Origin: Cyanobacteria bacterium SIG32
GTDB lineage: Bacteria; Cyanobacteriota; Vampirovibrionia; Gastranaerophilales; Gastranaerophilaceae
Direction of reading: 5' to 3'
DNA: 59,647 nt
Assembly (NCBI GenBank): GCA_015152455.1
Contig: SUTY01000002.1
Location: forward strand, 1 to 59,647
Made by a program: the position numbers and the translations under genes. Below are positions 37,080 to 44,894 of this stretch, piece after piece. Each line of letters opens with the position of its first letter. Positions within the stretch are counted from its first letter, which is position 1. A model generated the notes under the pieces. It saw only the letters and a program-made list of their open reading frames with translations. It was not told the origin of the DNA and made no database searches.

Positions 37080-38537
37080 TTACTCAAGAAACATATTGCT
37101 GAAGATTTTTTCAAGAACATCAACAACAATAGAATTTCCAGCTTGTTTATATAATTGTGTTTTACTTACTCCAGCATTTTGTGCCTTATAAAAGTCAGCA
37201 TCATCAAATCCCATTAATCTCCAACACTCTAATGGTGTTAATTTTCTGATTCTCAAATTATAATTATGCATCGGTATATGACCACCACCACATCCCATTG
37301 CACTTGTTAGTGTCGGACATATACCCTCATTGTTTATTGCAGCATTCTTTTGAGTACTGCCTATTATAATCTTTGGTTCAAGTCCTCCACCTTGCATAGT
37401 ATTAATAGTTGGACTTATTCCTTCAGTTGAATATATGCGCCCTCTTTGTGGATTATTCCAATTCCCTGTATTTACAATATTACCTGCTTGTATAATTTTA
37501 GGTGTATTTGAACGTGCGCATATCGTTGGTGCAATTCCTTCTTGTGAATAAACTCTTCCCTCTGTAGGATTTCCACCAAATCTCTCCGTATTTTTAAGAT
37601 TTCCAACTTGTACAATTTTCTTTTCAAGTAAAAGATTATCTTTTTGAACTGTTGTCAAAGTATTAGATATTCCTTGCAAATTTGGCTCTAATCTTTGTTC
37701 AAAAAAAGAGCCCTTTGTTCTATCAGAAGGGTTTTGTGGGTTTCTGCCTCGGCTTGCAACTATTAAATAATTATCATCCATTCTGGATCCAGCTTTTGTT
37801 GTTACTGAAAAAGCAATTTCAGCTTGTTCTGAATTATGAGGTTTAAACCTAAAACCATTACCCTTTTCTTGGTTTTTAAGAGAATTATTTATAAAATACT
37901 CTAAAGTTTTTTGCTTCAAATAAAAAGACTCATCAACTTTTTCTTCTAAAATATCGATGAGTCTTTTGTTTAAATTTTCTTTTTCTGGGAATTTAAAAGT
38001 TCCACGATCTACATCTTTTCGGATACTTACCCCATATACTCTTTCTCTATTTTGAGGTATTCCATAATGTTTGGCATTTAATACCTGCCAATATGTATTG
38101 TATCCTAATGTATCAAGGTATTCCAGCCATTCTAAAAATTGAGGCTTGAATTTTTTACCAACTAAATTTTTCACATTCTCCAATAATAAATACTTTGGAA
38201 GAGTGCCATCAGCTTTTGCTATTTCAAGTAATCTTTGAACTTGATACAACAGTCCTGAACGAGTGTTTTCGTTAATACCTTCCTGTCTACCAGCAACTGA
38301 AATATCGGTACAAGGGAATGAATAAGTCCACAAATCTGCATAATTAAGCCGTTCAATAGTTTTAATATCGCCATAGTTGAAAGTTTTTCCGTATATAGCC
38401 TCATAACTAGTAATGGCATATTTATCGATTTCTGAAATACCTACAATTTCATGCTTAATACCGATTCTTTGCAGTGCCTTTTTTTGAGCCCCTATTCCAC
38501 TAAAAAGCTCATTGACAGTGATAACGTCTTTAGTCAT
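37080..38537 (-). CDS. DNA (cytosine-5) methyltransferase
   Basis: 485 residues from the ATG at 38537, chosen because AGGAAAAGG precedes it and the upstream 11 codons lie inside the leader element. Motif I TVNELFSGIGA, catalytic PC at 75-76 in YSFPCTDISVAG, ENV at 120-122, QNRERVYG, a variable target-recognition part with repeats of 'EGI.PTI', and GNSIVVDVLEKIF at the end. It methylates cytosine at C5, probably against host restriction. Confidence 0.9.
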   Translation of the reverse strand: MTKDVITVNELFSGIGAQKKALQRIGIKHEIVGISEIDKYAITSYEAIYGKTFNYGDIKTIERLNYADLWTYSFPCTDISVAGRQEGINENTRSGLLYQVQRLLEIAKADGTLPKYLLLENVKNLVGKKFKPQFLEWLEYLDTLGYNTYWQVLNAKHYGIPQNRERVYGVSIRKDVDRGTFKFPEKENLNKRLIDILEEKVDESFYLKQKTLEYFINNSLKNQEKGNGFRFKPHNSEQAEIAFSVTTKAGSRMDDNYLIVASRGRNPQNPSDRTKGSFFEQRLEPNLQGISNTLTTVQKDNLLLEKKIVQVGNLKNTERFGGNPTEGRVYSQEGIAPTICARSNTPKIIQAGNIVNTGNWNNPQRGRIYSTEGISPTINTMQGGGLEPKIIIGSTQKNAAINNEGICPTLTSAMGCGGGHIPMHNYNLRIRKLTPLECWRLMGFDDADFYKAQNAGVSKTQLYKQAGNSIVVDVLEKIFSNMFLE

Positions 38538-38681
38538 ATTAATTTTCCTTTTCCTAGTGCTGTGATACACTGGTTAAGGCGGTGCTTTTAATATGACTAA
38601 AAGTAACATCTTTGCATGGTCGCCAAACTAATGCGAAGATGTAAGCAATTCACAAGTTGCTTTCGCCACTATCTACTCAAA
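38529..38681 (-). ncRNA. leader RNA element, copy B
   Basis: Upstream of the C5-methyltransferase gene. Same two-hairpin module as copy A (stems at 38606-38642 and just beyond). Its anti-start arm is TTTAGTCATATTAA on the mRNA (38601-38588), perfectly complementary over 14 bases to TTAATATGACTAAA (38542-38529), which contains this gene's own ATG. Copy A has a different arm matched to its own gene, so the pairing is preserved by paired changes. Confidence 0.65.
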
Positions 38682-38740
38682 ATATTTAATTGTGAATACC
38701 GGTGATTACAAAAGTGACCACCGATATTATTTAATTGGAG

Positions 38741-39367
38741 TTAATTCTTTGTTGCTTCGCCGATATACCTTTTCAAATTATGGTTAAATCTATCATGCAA
38801 AAGTTCTCCCAAGCTAGTATTCATTATTTCTCTAGCTGTTTCATTGTCTACCATTTGAGGCAAAGACAATGTTCTCATAGGGTTAATTACTCCATCAGTA
38901 TCTCTTAACCACGGAATAATCCTGCTACTACCCTTACGAGCAGGAGCCACAAAAGGAACTTTTCCGTCTTTAGTAGGAGATTTAACTGTTTTTTGTTGTT
39001 TTTTTACTTTCAGTTTTACTGAATATTTTTTACCTTTTTTAGGCATTGTTTTTGGAGTTACTCCAAAGTGCAAAGGTGTTAAAACACGGCCCTCATAATG
39101 AAGTGTCAATTCTGCAATCGTTTGACCTTTTATTTTTATTGAACCAGCCTTTTTTAAATCAGTTTTTTTCTTTGTAGGCATCACATCAGATTTTTTGATA
39201 CTGAAAACTTCTCTAACAGCATCAGCAACTTTACCTGGAGCACGTCTTTGCATATCTCCAATAGTCCTAGTAAAAACTCCTGAAGGATCGCCTAATACTC
39301 TGGATAATCTCTCAAATTTTTTTTGCACGTCTGAAGTATCAATTTTTATTTTGTTAAAATAAGTCAT
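38741..39367 (-). CDS. minor tail protein Z-like (gp10/gpZ superfamily)
   Basis: 208 residues: coiled N-terminus, then RRAPGKVADAVREVFSIKKS and a basic beta region with LRDTDGVINPMRTLSLPQMV; matches the prophage minor tail protein Z group involved in tail completion. It is the first late gene, separated from the other tail genes by the terminase and head modules. GGAGG site before the ATG. Confidence 0.65.
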   Translation of the reverse strand: MTYFNKIKIDTSDVQKKFERLSRVLGDPSGVFTRTIGDMQRRAPGKVADAVREVFSIKKSDVMPTKKKTDLKKAGSIKIKGQTIAELTLHYEGRVLTPLHFGVTPKTMPKKGKKYSVKLKVKKQQKTVKSPTKDGKVPFVAPARKGSSRIIPWLRDTDGVINPMRTLSLPQMVDNETAREIMNTSLGELLHDRFNHNLKRYIGEATKN

Positions 39368-39380
39368 TGCACCTCCGACA

Positions 39381-39404
39381 ATAAAAAAGCTGCATTAATG
39401 CAGC
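39381..39404 (-). terminator. terminator-like palindrome ahead of the first late gene
   Basis: GCTGCATTAATGCAGC at 39389-39404 followed on the minus strand by six T, only ~15 bases before the gpZ-like ATG. It reads as an intrinsic terminator or attenuator in the late leader. Confidence 0.5.
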
Positions 39405-39470
39405 AACTAACCGAATCATTTTTTCTTCATTTTAACAATACACTAGGTTTAAGGTCTTTTTCACTACCAA

Positions 39471-39530
39471 TAACTCTTAAATACTCTTATTTTATTAAAA
39501 ATTATTTTTTTTACTCTCATTAACTCTCAC
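39471..39530. promoter_or_regulatory. four in-phase 10-bp repeats in the late control region
   Basis: TAACTCTTAA (39471), ATACTCTTAT (39481), TTACTCTCAT (39511) and TAACTCTCAC (39521): core ACTCTYA at 10, 30 and 10 bp spacing, all on one helix face. The gap 39368-39664 has no gene and separates the toxin-antitoxin unit from the late genes. Likely binding sites for a late activator (the ArpU/DUF1492-like or LuxR-type proteins are candidates). Confidence 0.55.
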
Positions 39531-39610
39531 GCAAAAAAACTTATAAGCAGCTAAAATAAATATTTTTAAGAAAAAATTTTTTCCAATACTTTTTAGCAAA
39601 AATTGACAAA

Positions 39611-39650
39611 AAAAATTCCCCCACCAAATAAGGTGAGGGAATCTATCTTT
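39611..39650 (-). terminator. terminator of the toxin-antitoxin unit
   Basis: On the minus strand ATTCCCTCACC pairs with GGTGGGGGAAT (one G-U) around a 6-base loop, then eight T. Confidence 0.85.
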
Positions 39651-39664
39651 TTATAATAATTTAT

Positions 39665-39916
39665 TTATCCTTCCATTAGCTCATCATAGTCAATGTTGTG
39701 AGATCTTGCATATTGCAAGAAACTTTTTTCTTTTTTTGACACTCGCATTTGGAACTGAAGAACATTGTCTGGGTTTTTCTTTTTTCTTCCGGAACCTTCA
39801 CGAAAACCACCATGGATTTTCTTAACTTCCTGGTCCACTTCATTGTATAGTTCAGTTTGTTCTTCTGGTGTTAATAATTCTTTGATGAGATCGTCATTTG
39901 TTTTTAAATTATCCAT
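39665..39916 (-). CDS. type II antitoxin
   Basis: 83 residues from the ATG at 39916 (AAGGAG eight bases before). Acidic helical N-terminus, a GGFREGSGRKKKNPDN basic segment and a C-terminal RVSKKEKSFLQYARSHNID helix pair suggest a small ribbon-helix-helix-like DNA binder. Coded after the toxin, overlapping it by eight bases, as in HigBA-type order. Confidence 0.65.
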   Translation of the reverse strand: MDNLKTNDDLIKELLTPEEQTELYNEVDQEVKKIHGGFREGSGRKKKNPDNVLQFQMRVSKKEKSFLQYARSHNIDYDELMEG

Positions 39917-40235
39917 TGGCGTTACTCCTTTTGTATTTTTCAATTCTGGTCATTGCAATTTCTTTGTATCTTTCTGGTGCTTTTTGAGTTTTCTTTAATG
40001 TTACAAGTCCAATAATTACGATACTATTTTCGTGATACATGAAGTAGATGCGAACTTTGTCACTTTTTAATTCGAATAAACCTTCTTTATTAAGAGGTCT
40101 GCTGTTTACACCATCCTTTCCAACTTGTTCAAAAGTTGCAACTGTGCGCAAAGCTCTTTTTAAATTTTGTTTATCAAGGCTTTTTAATTCGTTTTCTGCT
40201 TCTGCTGTATATTTTGCAATAAATTGTTTTTCCAT
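39909..40235 (-). CDS. RelE/ParE-superfamily toxin
   Basis: 108 residues: helix pair AEAENELKSLDKQNLKRALR, then beta sheet GLFELKSDKVRIYFMYHENS and VIIGLVTLKKTQKAP, close to RelE/HigB mRNA interferases and Gp49-like toxins. Expressed from its own consensus promoter with an operator inside it; transcript may be leaderless. Confidence 0.75.
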   Translation of the reverse strand: MEKQFIAKYTAEAENELKSLDKQNLKRALRTVATFEQVGKDGVNSRPLNKEGLFELKSDKVRIYFMYHENSIVIIGLVTLKKTQKAPERYKEIAMTRIEKYKRSNANG

Positions 40236-40241
40236 AATTTA

Positions 40242-40270
40242 ATTATAAATCATATCTTGATTTTTGTCAA
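40242..40270 (-). promoter_or_regulatory. consensus promoter of the toxin-antitoxin unit
   Basis: TTGACA (40270-40265) and TATAAT (40247-40242) with exactly 17 bases between. Transcription should begin at or within a base or two of the toxin ATG at 40235. Confidence 0.85.
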
Positions 40271-40284
40271 CACTTTTCAAGATA
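40253..40284. promoter_or_regulatory. operator over the toxin-antitoxin promoter
   Basis: Inverted repeat TATCTTGA (40253-40260) / TCAAGATA (40277-40284) flanking the -35 box; expected target of the antitoxin or its complex for autorepression. Confidence 0.6.
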
Positions 40285-40288
40285 ATAT

Positions 40289-40332
40289 TAAAAAAAATAA
40301 AGCCCCCACTCTCCTAAACAGGAGAGCGAGGG
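40289..40332 (-). terminator. terminator of the early operon
   Basis: CTCTCCT (40309-40315) pairs with AGGAGAG (40320-40326), extended by C/G-rich flanks; the minus strand continues into CTTTATTTTTTTT. It separates early genes from the toxin-antitoxin unit. Confidence 0.85.
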
Positions 40333-40353
40333 TTCTTTGGAGGAGGTCAAAGG

Positions 40354-40518
40354 TTACCTATCAAAATATGTATATTGTCCTTCATAAAATTCATTTAATG
40401 TTTTTGTAATATCTTCGAGTAGATATGTTAGAATGTCTGTTTTTCCTTCTTTTAATGCTCTTGTAATTCTATGTCCTACGCATTCTAATGAATTTGCAAG
40501 TAATTGTTCTTTTCCCAT
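40354..40518 (-). CDS. small early protein
   Basis: 54 residues from the ATG at 40518 (AAAGGAG seven bases before). Helical, begins MGKEQLLANSLECVGHRIT. Unknown function; last gene of the early operon. Confidence 0.5.
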   Translation of the reverse strand: MGKEQLLANSLECVGHRITRALKEGKTDILTYLLEDITKTLNEFYEGQYTYFDR

Positions 40519-40528
40519 ATTTTCTCCT

Positions 40529-41191
40529 TTAACTATTCCCAATAAAAGCTGTTGCCTTGAATAAATTTTTATTATTTATTTCTTTTTGAAGTTTTTTAGC
40601 TTCTGGTGACATTATTGCGATTGCAACACCAACGGAAGGGATAGGTTTTTTATCTTCTTGGCCAGGGATAATAAAACCTCTTTTTTGTGGAAGAATTAAC
40701 CATAAAGCATTTGGATTATTTATTATGTAATCTTGCATGTATCCTGTTTCAAACCTGTTTGATGGAATAACAAAACATATGTGCGTGCCTGGATTAGTTG
40801 ATTCTTCAAAACCTTTTGCAACCCATTTAGGAGTTTTATCCCAAGGTGGATTACAAAAACAAAGACCGCTCCATTTCTGAAGCAGTCCGTTTTCGTTTTT
40901 TGTGTAATGTATATTTGCCGGTATATTTTCTTTGGTACAACAAACATCTATATCGAATTTATTCCTGTTAAATAATTCTAGTAGAGATCCATAAATATCT
41001 GGTGGTGTCATATAATCATCTCTTCCAGATTTATAATGTTCCTCTCCACCATACCTGCCACCGATTCCTCTTTTCTTTTTGACTTCTTTTATAGCTTTTT
41101 CATATAAAATAAGTTCTTGATCCGACATTTGTTGAGCCTCTAAACTGTTAATTGCTTCAGTTATTGTTATTTGGTGTTCTAAAGTTTTCAT
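40529..41191 (-). CDS. phage DNA N6-adenine methyltransferase (Dam-like)
   Basis: 220 residues. YMTPPDIYGSLLELFNRNKF DIDVCCTK and FCNPPWDKTPKWV (NPPW 114-117 is the catalytic motif) followed by VIPSNRFETGYMQDYI fit the phage Dam family. Protects phage DNA or alters regulation. The ATG overlaps the upstream TGA within CCGGCATGA. Confidence 0.88.
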   Translation of the reverse strand: MKTLEHQITITEAINSLEAQQMSDQELILYEKAIKEVKKKRGIGGRYGGEEHYKSGRDDYMTPPDIYGSLLELFNRNKFDIDVCCTKENIPANIHYTKNENGLLQKWSGLCFCNPPWDKTPKWVAKGFEESTNPGTHICFVIPSNRFETGYMQDYIINNPNALWLILPQKRGFIIPGQEDKKPIPSVGVAIAIMSPEAKKLQKEINNKNLFKATAFIGNS

Positions 41192-41430
41192 GCCGGTTGA
41201 ACCTCACTATAATTTGTACCTCTATAAATCTCGATATATTTTATCAGTTTATCGTATTCTTCCGTAGCCTTTTTTTCATCTTCATTGCTTATTTCTATTT
41301 CATTACCACTTTTTAAAATTACACAAAAAGCATAAGAAAACCCAAAAGCCATTATTGTTTCTCTTCTGGGTTCGGTTACTGCTGCAATTTCATTAATATC
41401 AATAAAATTATCATTTATGAATACAAACAT
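41188..41430 (-). CDS. small early protein
   Basis: 80 residues from the ATG at 41430 (AAGGAG six bases before); pattern of two beta strands (MFVFINDNFIDINEIAAV, FCVILKSGNEIEI) and a helix, like small host-takeover proteins or DUF-type beta hairpins. Function unknown. Confidence 0.55.
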   Translation of the reverse strand: MFVFINDNFIDINEIAAVTEPRRETIMAFGFSYAFCVILKSGNEIEISNEDEKKATEEYDKLIKYIEIYRGTNYSEVQPA

Positions 41431-41914
41431 CTTTTTCTCCTTCAGTTTCACTCGTAATTGCCCATTTTAAAGTAGGTATTCCATTGTGCGCAAACATTGA
41501 AAGATTCATATCATCATCATCTATTGCAAGTACAACATTAAAATGATAATCTTCTAATACTTTTCTCAAAAGCATTTCTTTAACAACTTCAGATGGAAGA
41601 TAATTCCCATATTGTCGCATTAATAAAAGAGAATTATTTGTCAATTCTGGTAATTCTTGCGCAAGCCGAGTTTCTGTTTCATATTGTATTTCTTCACTTC
41701 TTGCAGTCATAAAAACAATTACAGTATCTTTTGAAACAACATTTAAGAGTATGTTTTTTAATTTTTCGCACGTGCGAGATTTTTCATTATTTACATTTTG
41801 ATGAAAATATGCCCATTTTTGTTCTCCTGTAAAGCCTAATTTTTCTGCATCATCAAATATCCAAGCTGTATCAAATAAACAGCCGTCTAAATCACAAATT
41901 ATTGCATTTGTCAT
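41411..41914 (-). CDS. HAD phosphatase, PNKP 3'-phosphatase-like
   Basis: 167 residues. Motif I CDLDGCLFDT (nucleophile and acid/base Asp, residues 7-15), VIVFMTARSEEIQYET (motif II Thr with polynucleotide-kinase-type ARxxxxxxET), VVLAIDDDDMNLSMF (motif IV). Likely removes 3'-phosphates or processes nucleotides during infection. Confidence 0.8.
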   Translation of the reverse strand: MTNAIICDLDGCLFDTAWIFDDAEKLGFTGEQKWAYFHQNVNNEKSRTCEKLKNILLNVVSKDTVIVFMTARSEEIQYETETRLAQELPELTNNSLLLMRQYGNYLPSEVVKEMLLRKVLEDYHFNVVLAIDDDDMNLSMFAHNGIPTLKWAITSETEGEKDVCIHK

Positions 41915-42246
41915 TTTATATACACTCTCCTTCCTAACTCAATATCAAAAACATTACAGTCTATTGCTAAATCCGTATTTTTTCCATTAATAGTTTCAAT
42001 GCTTTTGATTTCAAAATACATTACTTTGTCTTTATCTGTTGATTTTACAGTTTGTCCTGCTCTAAACCTAACAATATCTACTTTTCTTAATTTATCCACT
42101 ACTTGCAAACAATGGATATTTATACCAATATTGTTACACCAATGAGGAGTAGCTTTTCTGTATTCGTGTGTTTTTTCTCCGGTTTTTATTTTATCAAACC
42201 ATACCTTTTTTATAGGGAGATCTAAAATTCTATCTTTTTTGCTCAT
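41911..42246 (-). CDS. ASCH-domain (DUF3850-like) protein
   Basis: 111 residues. LPIKKVWFDKIKTGEKTHEY RKATPHW is the ASCH/PUA-like N-terminal signature, then RKVDIVRFRAG and VMYFEIKSIE. RNA-binding fold, function in phages unknown. ATG of the next gene overlaps its stop. Confidence 0.75.
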   Translation of the reverse strand: MSKKDRILDLPIKKVWFDKIKTGEKTHEYRKATPHWCNNIGINIHCLQVVDKLRKVDIVRFRAGQTVKSTDKDKVMYFEIKSIETINGKNTDLAIDCNVFDIELGRRVYIK

Positions 42247-42706
42247 TTTTTAACTCCTGAAGATATTCTTCTCCCAATAATTCTGGATTTTCATAAATAT
42301 TTCCTATTATTTCAATTTCTTTTAAATTAAATAGATATTCATCACTCCAGCAGTCACCACAAATAAAATAAGAACAATACGTTTCTGAATAGTGAATATA
42401 GCAAAGTCTTTCTCTATTTAAATGATCTATTCCTTTTACAATATCCCCTTCGTAAATCAACTTATTCTTTTTATCTTTCAAACCTGTGCAAAACTGAATG
42501 TCGTACAAATTATTATCCGGTGTAAAAAGCATATTACACGAAGAGCCTTCTCTTCCTTTTTCTTGACATTTATAAATAACATTTCTTGCAATCTGTCCAT
42601 CAGCTTCAAGTAAATAAAAAGCATCGGTTCTTCCTAAATCTTCATATCTTGCATCTGCGTATGCAGAACCTTTGAAATACACTCTGTATTTATTTTTGTT
42701 CTTCAT
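42230..42706 (-). CDS. YopX-family protein, paralog 1
   Basis: 158 residues from ATG 42706 (AAGGAGAG site). YopX core: FCTGLKDKKNKLIYEGDIVK, later EIIGNIYENPELL. This small beta-barrel protein is widespread in phages; no proven function. One of five paralogs in the early region. Confidence 0.8.
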   Translation of the reverse strand: MKNKNKYRVYFKGSAYADARYEDLGRTDAFYLLEADGQIARNVIYKCQEKGREGSSCNMLFTPDNNLYDIQFCTGLKDKKNKLIYEGDIVKGIDHLNRERLCYIHYSETYCSYFICGDCWSDEYLFNLKEIEIIGNIYENPELLGEEYLQELKNEQKR

Positions 42707-42791
42707 TTTTTCTCTCCTTGCTGAAATAACCCCACAAACGGATCGCATATACAATTCCAATTGCTAAAATAAAAATACCTAGACCTTTCAT
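42690..42791 (-). CDS. 33-residue membrane micro-protein
   Basis: ATG 42791 follows GAGAGGTAATA. One hydrophobic helix, GIFILAIGIVYAIRLWGYF, and a charged tail SKERKNEEQK. It overlaps the following YopX start, so it probably is translated with it. Confidence 0.5.
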   Translation of the reverse strand: MKGLGIFILAIGIVYAIRLWGYFSKERKNEEQK

Positions 42792-42793
42792 TA

Positions 42794-43033
42794 TTACCTC
42801 TCTATTAATTTAAATTCGTTACTAAAACATATTTTTACTACCTTTGTACACTCGGCACCATTCCCACGGAATAGTGCCTCGTCTTTTATTCTTCTGAATT
42901 GTCCATAGCAAAAAGCCTGACCATTGTCTTTTTTGATCAAGCAATATGCACATTCTTTTTTACAATAGGCTTCTATTCGCCAATCTTCTTTTTTATAATT
43001 TCTCCGATTTCGGAATACACGTATTTTCCCCAT
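42794..43033 (-). CDS. small Cys-containing early protein
   Basis: 79 residues from ATG 43033 (GGAG nine bases before). Basic N-terminus, YCKKECAYCLIKKDNGQAFC gives Cys-x3-Cys-x2-Cys, possibly a zinc site. Unknown. Confidence 0.5.
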   Translation of the reverse strand: MGKIRVFRNRRNYKKEDWRIEAYCKKECAYCLIKKDNGQAFCYGQFRRIKDEALFRGNGAECTKVVKICFSNEFKLIER

Positions 43034-43307
43034 GTATAGGTTCTCCAACTATCCACTTTAATACATCCATTTTTGCATCGTTATATGCAATTCTGAGTTC
43101 AAGTTCTTGTATTTCCTTCTCTCTTTTAATATCTGCTTGAAGGGAAGCAACTCTTGTTTGTAATTCAGCAACTGCAACATCTTTAACAGGTTCTACTGTT
43201 GGTAATGCCATGGGAGATTTTTTTAAATTTTCTAACTCTTGCTGCAATAATAATTTATCTTGCGCTGTTTTAATTACTACATTAATAATTTCATTCATTG
43301 TTTTCAT
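42993..43307 (-). CDS. coiled-coil early protein
   Basis: 104 residues from ATG 43307, overlapping the upstream TGA inside CCGGCATGA with GGAG eight bases before. A long coiled coil (LQTRVASLQADIKREKEIQE) then a short C-terminal DVLKWIVGEP. Unknown. Confidence 0.55.
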   Translation of the reverse strand: MKTMNEIINVVIKTAQDKLLLQQELENLKKSPMALPTVEPVKDVAVAELQTRVASLQADIKREKEIQELELRIAYNDAKMDVLKWIVGEPIHGENTCIPKSEKL

Positions 43308-43555
43308 GCCGGTTTCTCCAATTTTTCTTTTAATTCCTTTAATCCTTTGCAAATAGTTTCAAGATATTTTATGTGGTTATCTATTGTTCTATTTCGATTT
43401 TGATTGAATTTAACTTCACAATGCGTGAAAAATTTGCTTCTAGGATCCAGATGTTCTGTTGACATTTGAACATCTACATCTTCATAATCGTTCATTTCAT
43501 CAATTAGCCTAATAGTAAAAACCCTGTTTACTTCCTGTATTTCATCAATTTTCAT
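43304..43555 (-). CDS. small early protein
   Basis: 83 residues; MKIDEIQEVNRVFTIRLIDE strand and a helical end (RTIDNHIKYLETICKGLKEL). Site GGAG before ATG. Unknown. Confidence 0.5.
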   Translation of the reverse strand: MKIDEIQEVNRVFTIRLIDEMNDYEDVDVQMSTEHLDPRSKFFTHCEVKFNQNRNRTIDNHIKYLETICKGLKELKEKLEKPA

Positions 43556-43988
43556 AATATTTCTCCAATAATTCTGGGTTTTCGTATATGTTGCCGATTA
43601 CTTCTTGTTGAGTTGTATCAAATAGCAAGAATGAATTGCTGACAGTTGATTTTAAATAAAAACCACCTTTAATCCATTCAACAATACAGAAATAACTCGG
43701 AATATTTATATCTTTAACTATATCTCCCTCATAGATCCACTTGTTGTTTTTGTCTTTTAAGCCTGTGCATTGCATAACTATCATTTTTTCGTCAAAATCA
43801 AAATCTTCTTGATTTATAAAAAGAGTATCGTTTTCACTATTCCATAATTCTGGACTTTTGTTGTATGCTTCTGCAAGATTTACTCTTTCAAGTTTTGCAA
43901 CATATCCGGTTGAAGTAATTACAAAATCGTTATAGTGCATTGTGTTTGTTGTCTTATCAAAAATTCTTGTTTTAAATCTATCTTTCAT
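43545..43988 (-). CDS. YopX-family protein, paralog 2
   Basis: 147 residues from ATG 43988 (GGAG site). N-terminal FKTRIFDKTTNTMHY, core QCTGLKDKNNKWIYEGDIVK, end GNIYENPELLEKY. The 3' end shares more than 30 identical bases with paralog 3. Confidence 0.85.
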   Translation of the reverse strand: MKDRFKTRIFDKTTNTMHYNDFVITSTGYVAKLERVNLAEAYNKSPELWNSENDTLFINQEDFDFDEKMIVMQCTGLKDKNNKWIYEGDIVKDINIPSYFCIVEWIKGGFYLKSTVSNSFLLFDTTQQEVIGNIYENPELLEKYYEN

Positions 43989-44439
43989 TTGTTTTCTCCA
44001 ATAATTCTGGGTTTTCGTATATGTTGCCGACAATTTCATATTCTTTTGGATCGTATTCAGTAAAAATAAAATCTTCATAACTTCCTGTTTTGCAACCTTT
44101 TAGCACAAATGCACACCATTCAGGAACATGTACAACAGTCATTAAATCGTAATCAATATCGCCAGATTCTCTTTCAAAATAAGCTCTAACAATATCTCCT
44201 TCATATAAAAGGTTGTTCTTTTTGTCTTTCAATCCCAAGCATTGCATCAAAATACAGTCTTTGGGTTCTACTTGAATGTGCATATTTTGTTGAGTAATTA
44301 TATTAAAGCCTTCAGCGGTTGCCCAATCTCCACCATTTTCATAAGTTCCAACATGCAAATGCAAAACTTTATACATCTTTTTCCTTTTTTTATGCCATAC
44401 TCTGAATTTATAGCGGTCCTGCTGTATTCTTTCTGTCAT
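43978..44439 (-). CDS. YopX-family protein, paralog 3
   Basis: 153 residues. KFRVWHKKRKKMYKV start, QCLGLKDKKNNLLYEGDIVR core, EIVGNIYENPELLEK end. Start overlaps the stop of paralog 4 with GAGGAGG nearby. Confidence 0.85.
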   Translation of the reverse strand: MTERIQQDRYKFRVWHKKRKKMYKVLHLHVGTYENGGDWATAEGFNIITQQNMHIQVEPKDCILMQCLGLKDKKNNLLYEGDIVRAYFERESGDIDYDLMTVVHVPEWCAFVLKGCKTGSYEDFIFTEYDPKEYEIVGNIYENPELLEKTNER

Positions 44440-44891
44440 TCATCCTCCTCTAATAATTCTGGGTTTTCGTATTTATTGCCAATTACTTCCCAATTATCAT
44501 AATCTTCTAAAGTTCCGGTATTACCTGTTGATCTTCCTACTACATCTGCATCTTTATTTCTAAAAACATAATAAAAGAACTGAGCACTTTCTTTAGCCCA
44601 GCAAATTTCGGCAGAATAATTGTATTTATCTTCACACCAAAAAGGATATTCTTTGGATCTTACGATATCACCCTCAAAAATTATTTTTTTGTTAATATCT
44701 TGCAATCCTGTGCTTTGCATTATTACTAAATCATCAGCTTTAACTTCATGCACATTTGTTATTTTATGATCGTAATTCTTGAATAATAATCCACCTTTTC
44801 CTGTTTCGCCATCAATTAATGTAGGATCATTAAATAGCATCATTTTATTTTCTGATTTACAGAAAATTCTAAACTTTAACCTATTTTTCAT
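44436..44891 (-). CDS. YopX-family protein, paralog 4
   Basis: 151 residues. LKFRIFCKSENKMMLFND start, QSTGLQDINKKIIFEGDIVR core, EVIGNKYENPELLEE end. Clear ribosome binding site AGGAG. Confidence 0.85.
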   Translation of the reverse strand: MKNRLKFRIFCKSENKMMLFNDPTLIDGETGKGGLLFKNYDHKITNVHEVKADDLVIMQSTGLQDINKKIIFEGDIVRSKEYPFWCEDKYNYSAEICWAKESAQFFYYVFRNKDADVVGRSTGNTGTLEDYDNWEVIGNKYENPELLEEDE

Positions 44892-44894
44892 TAT

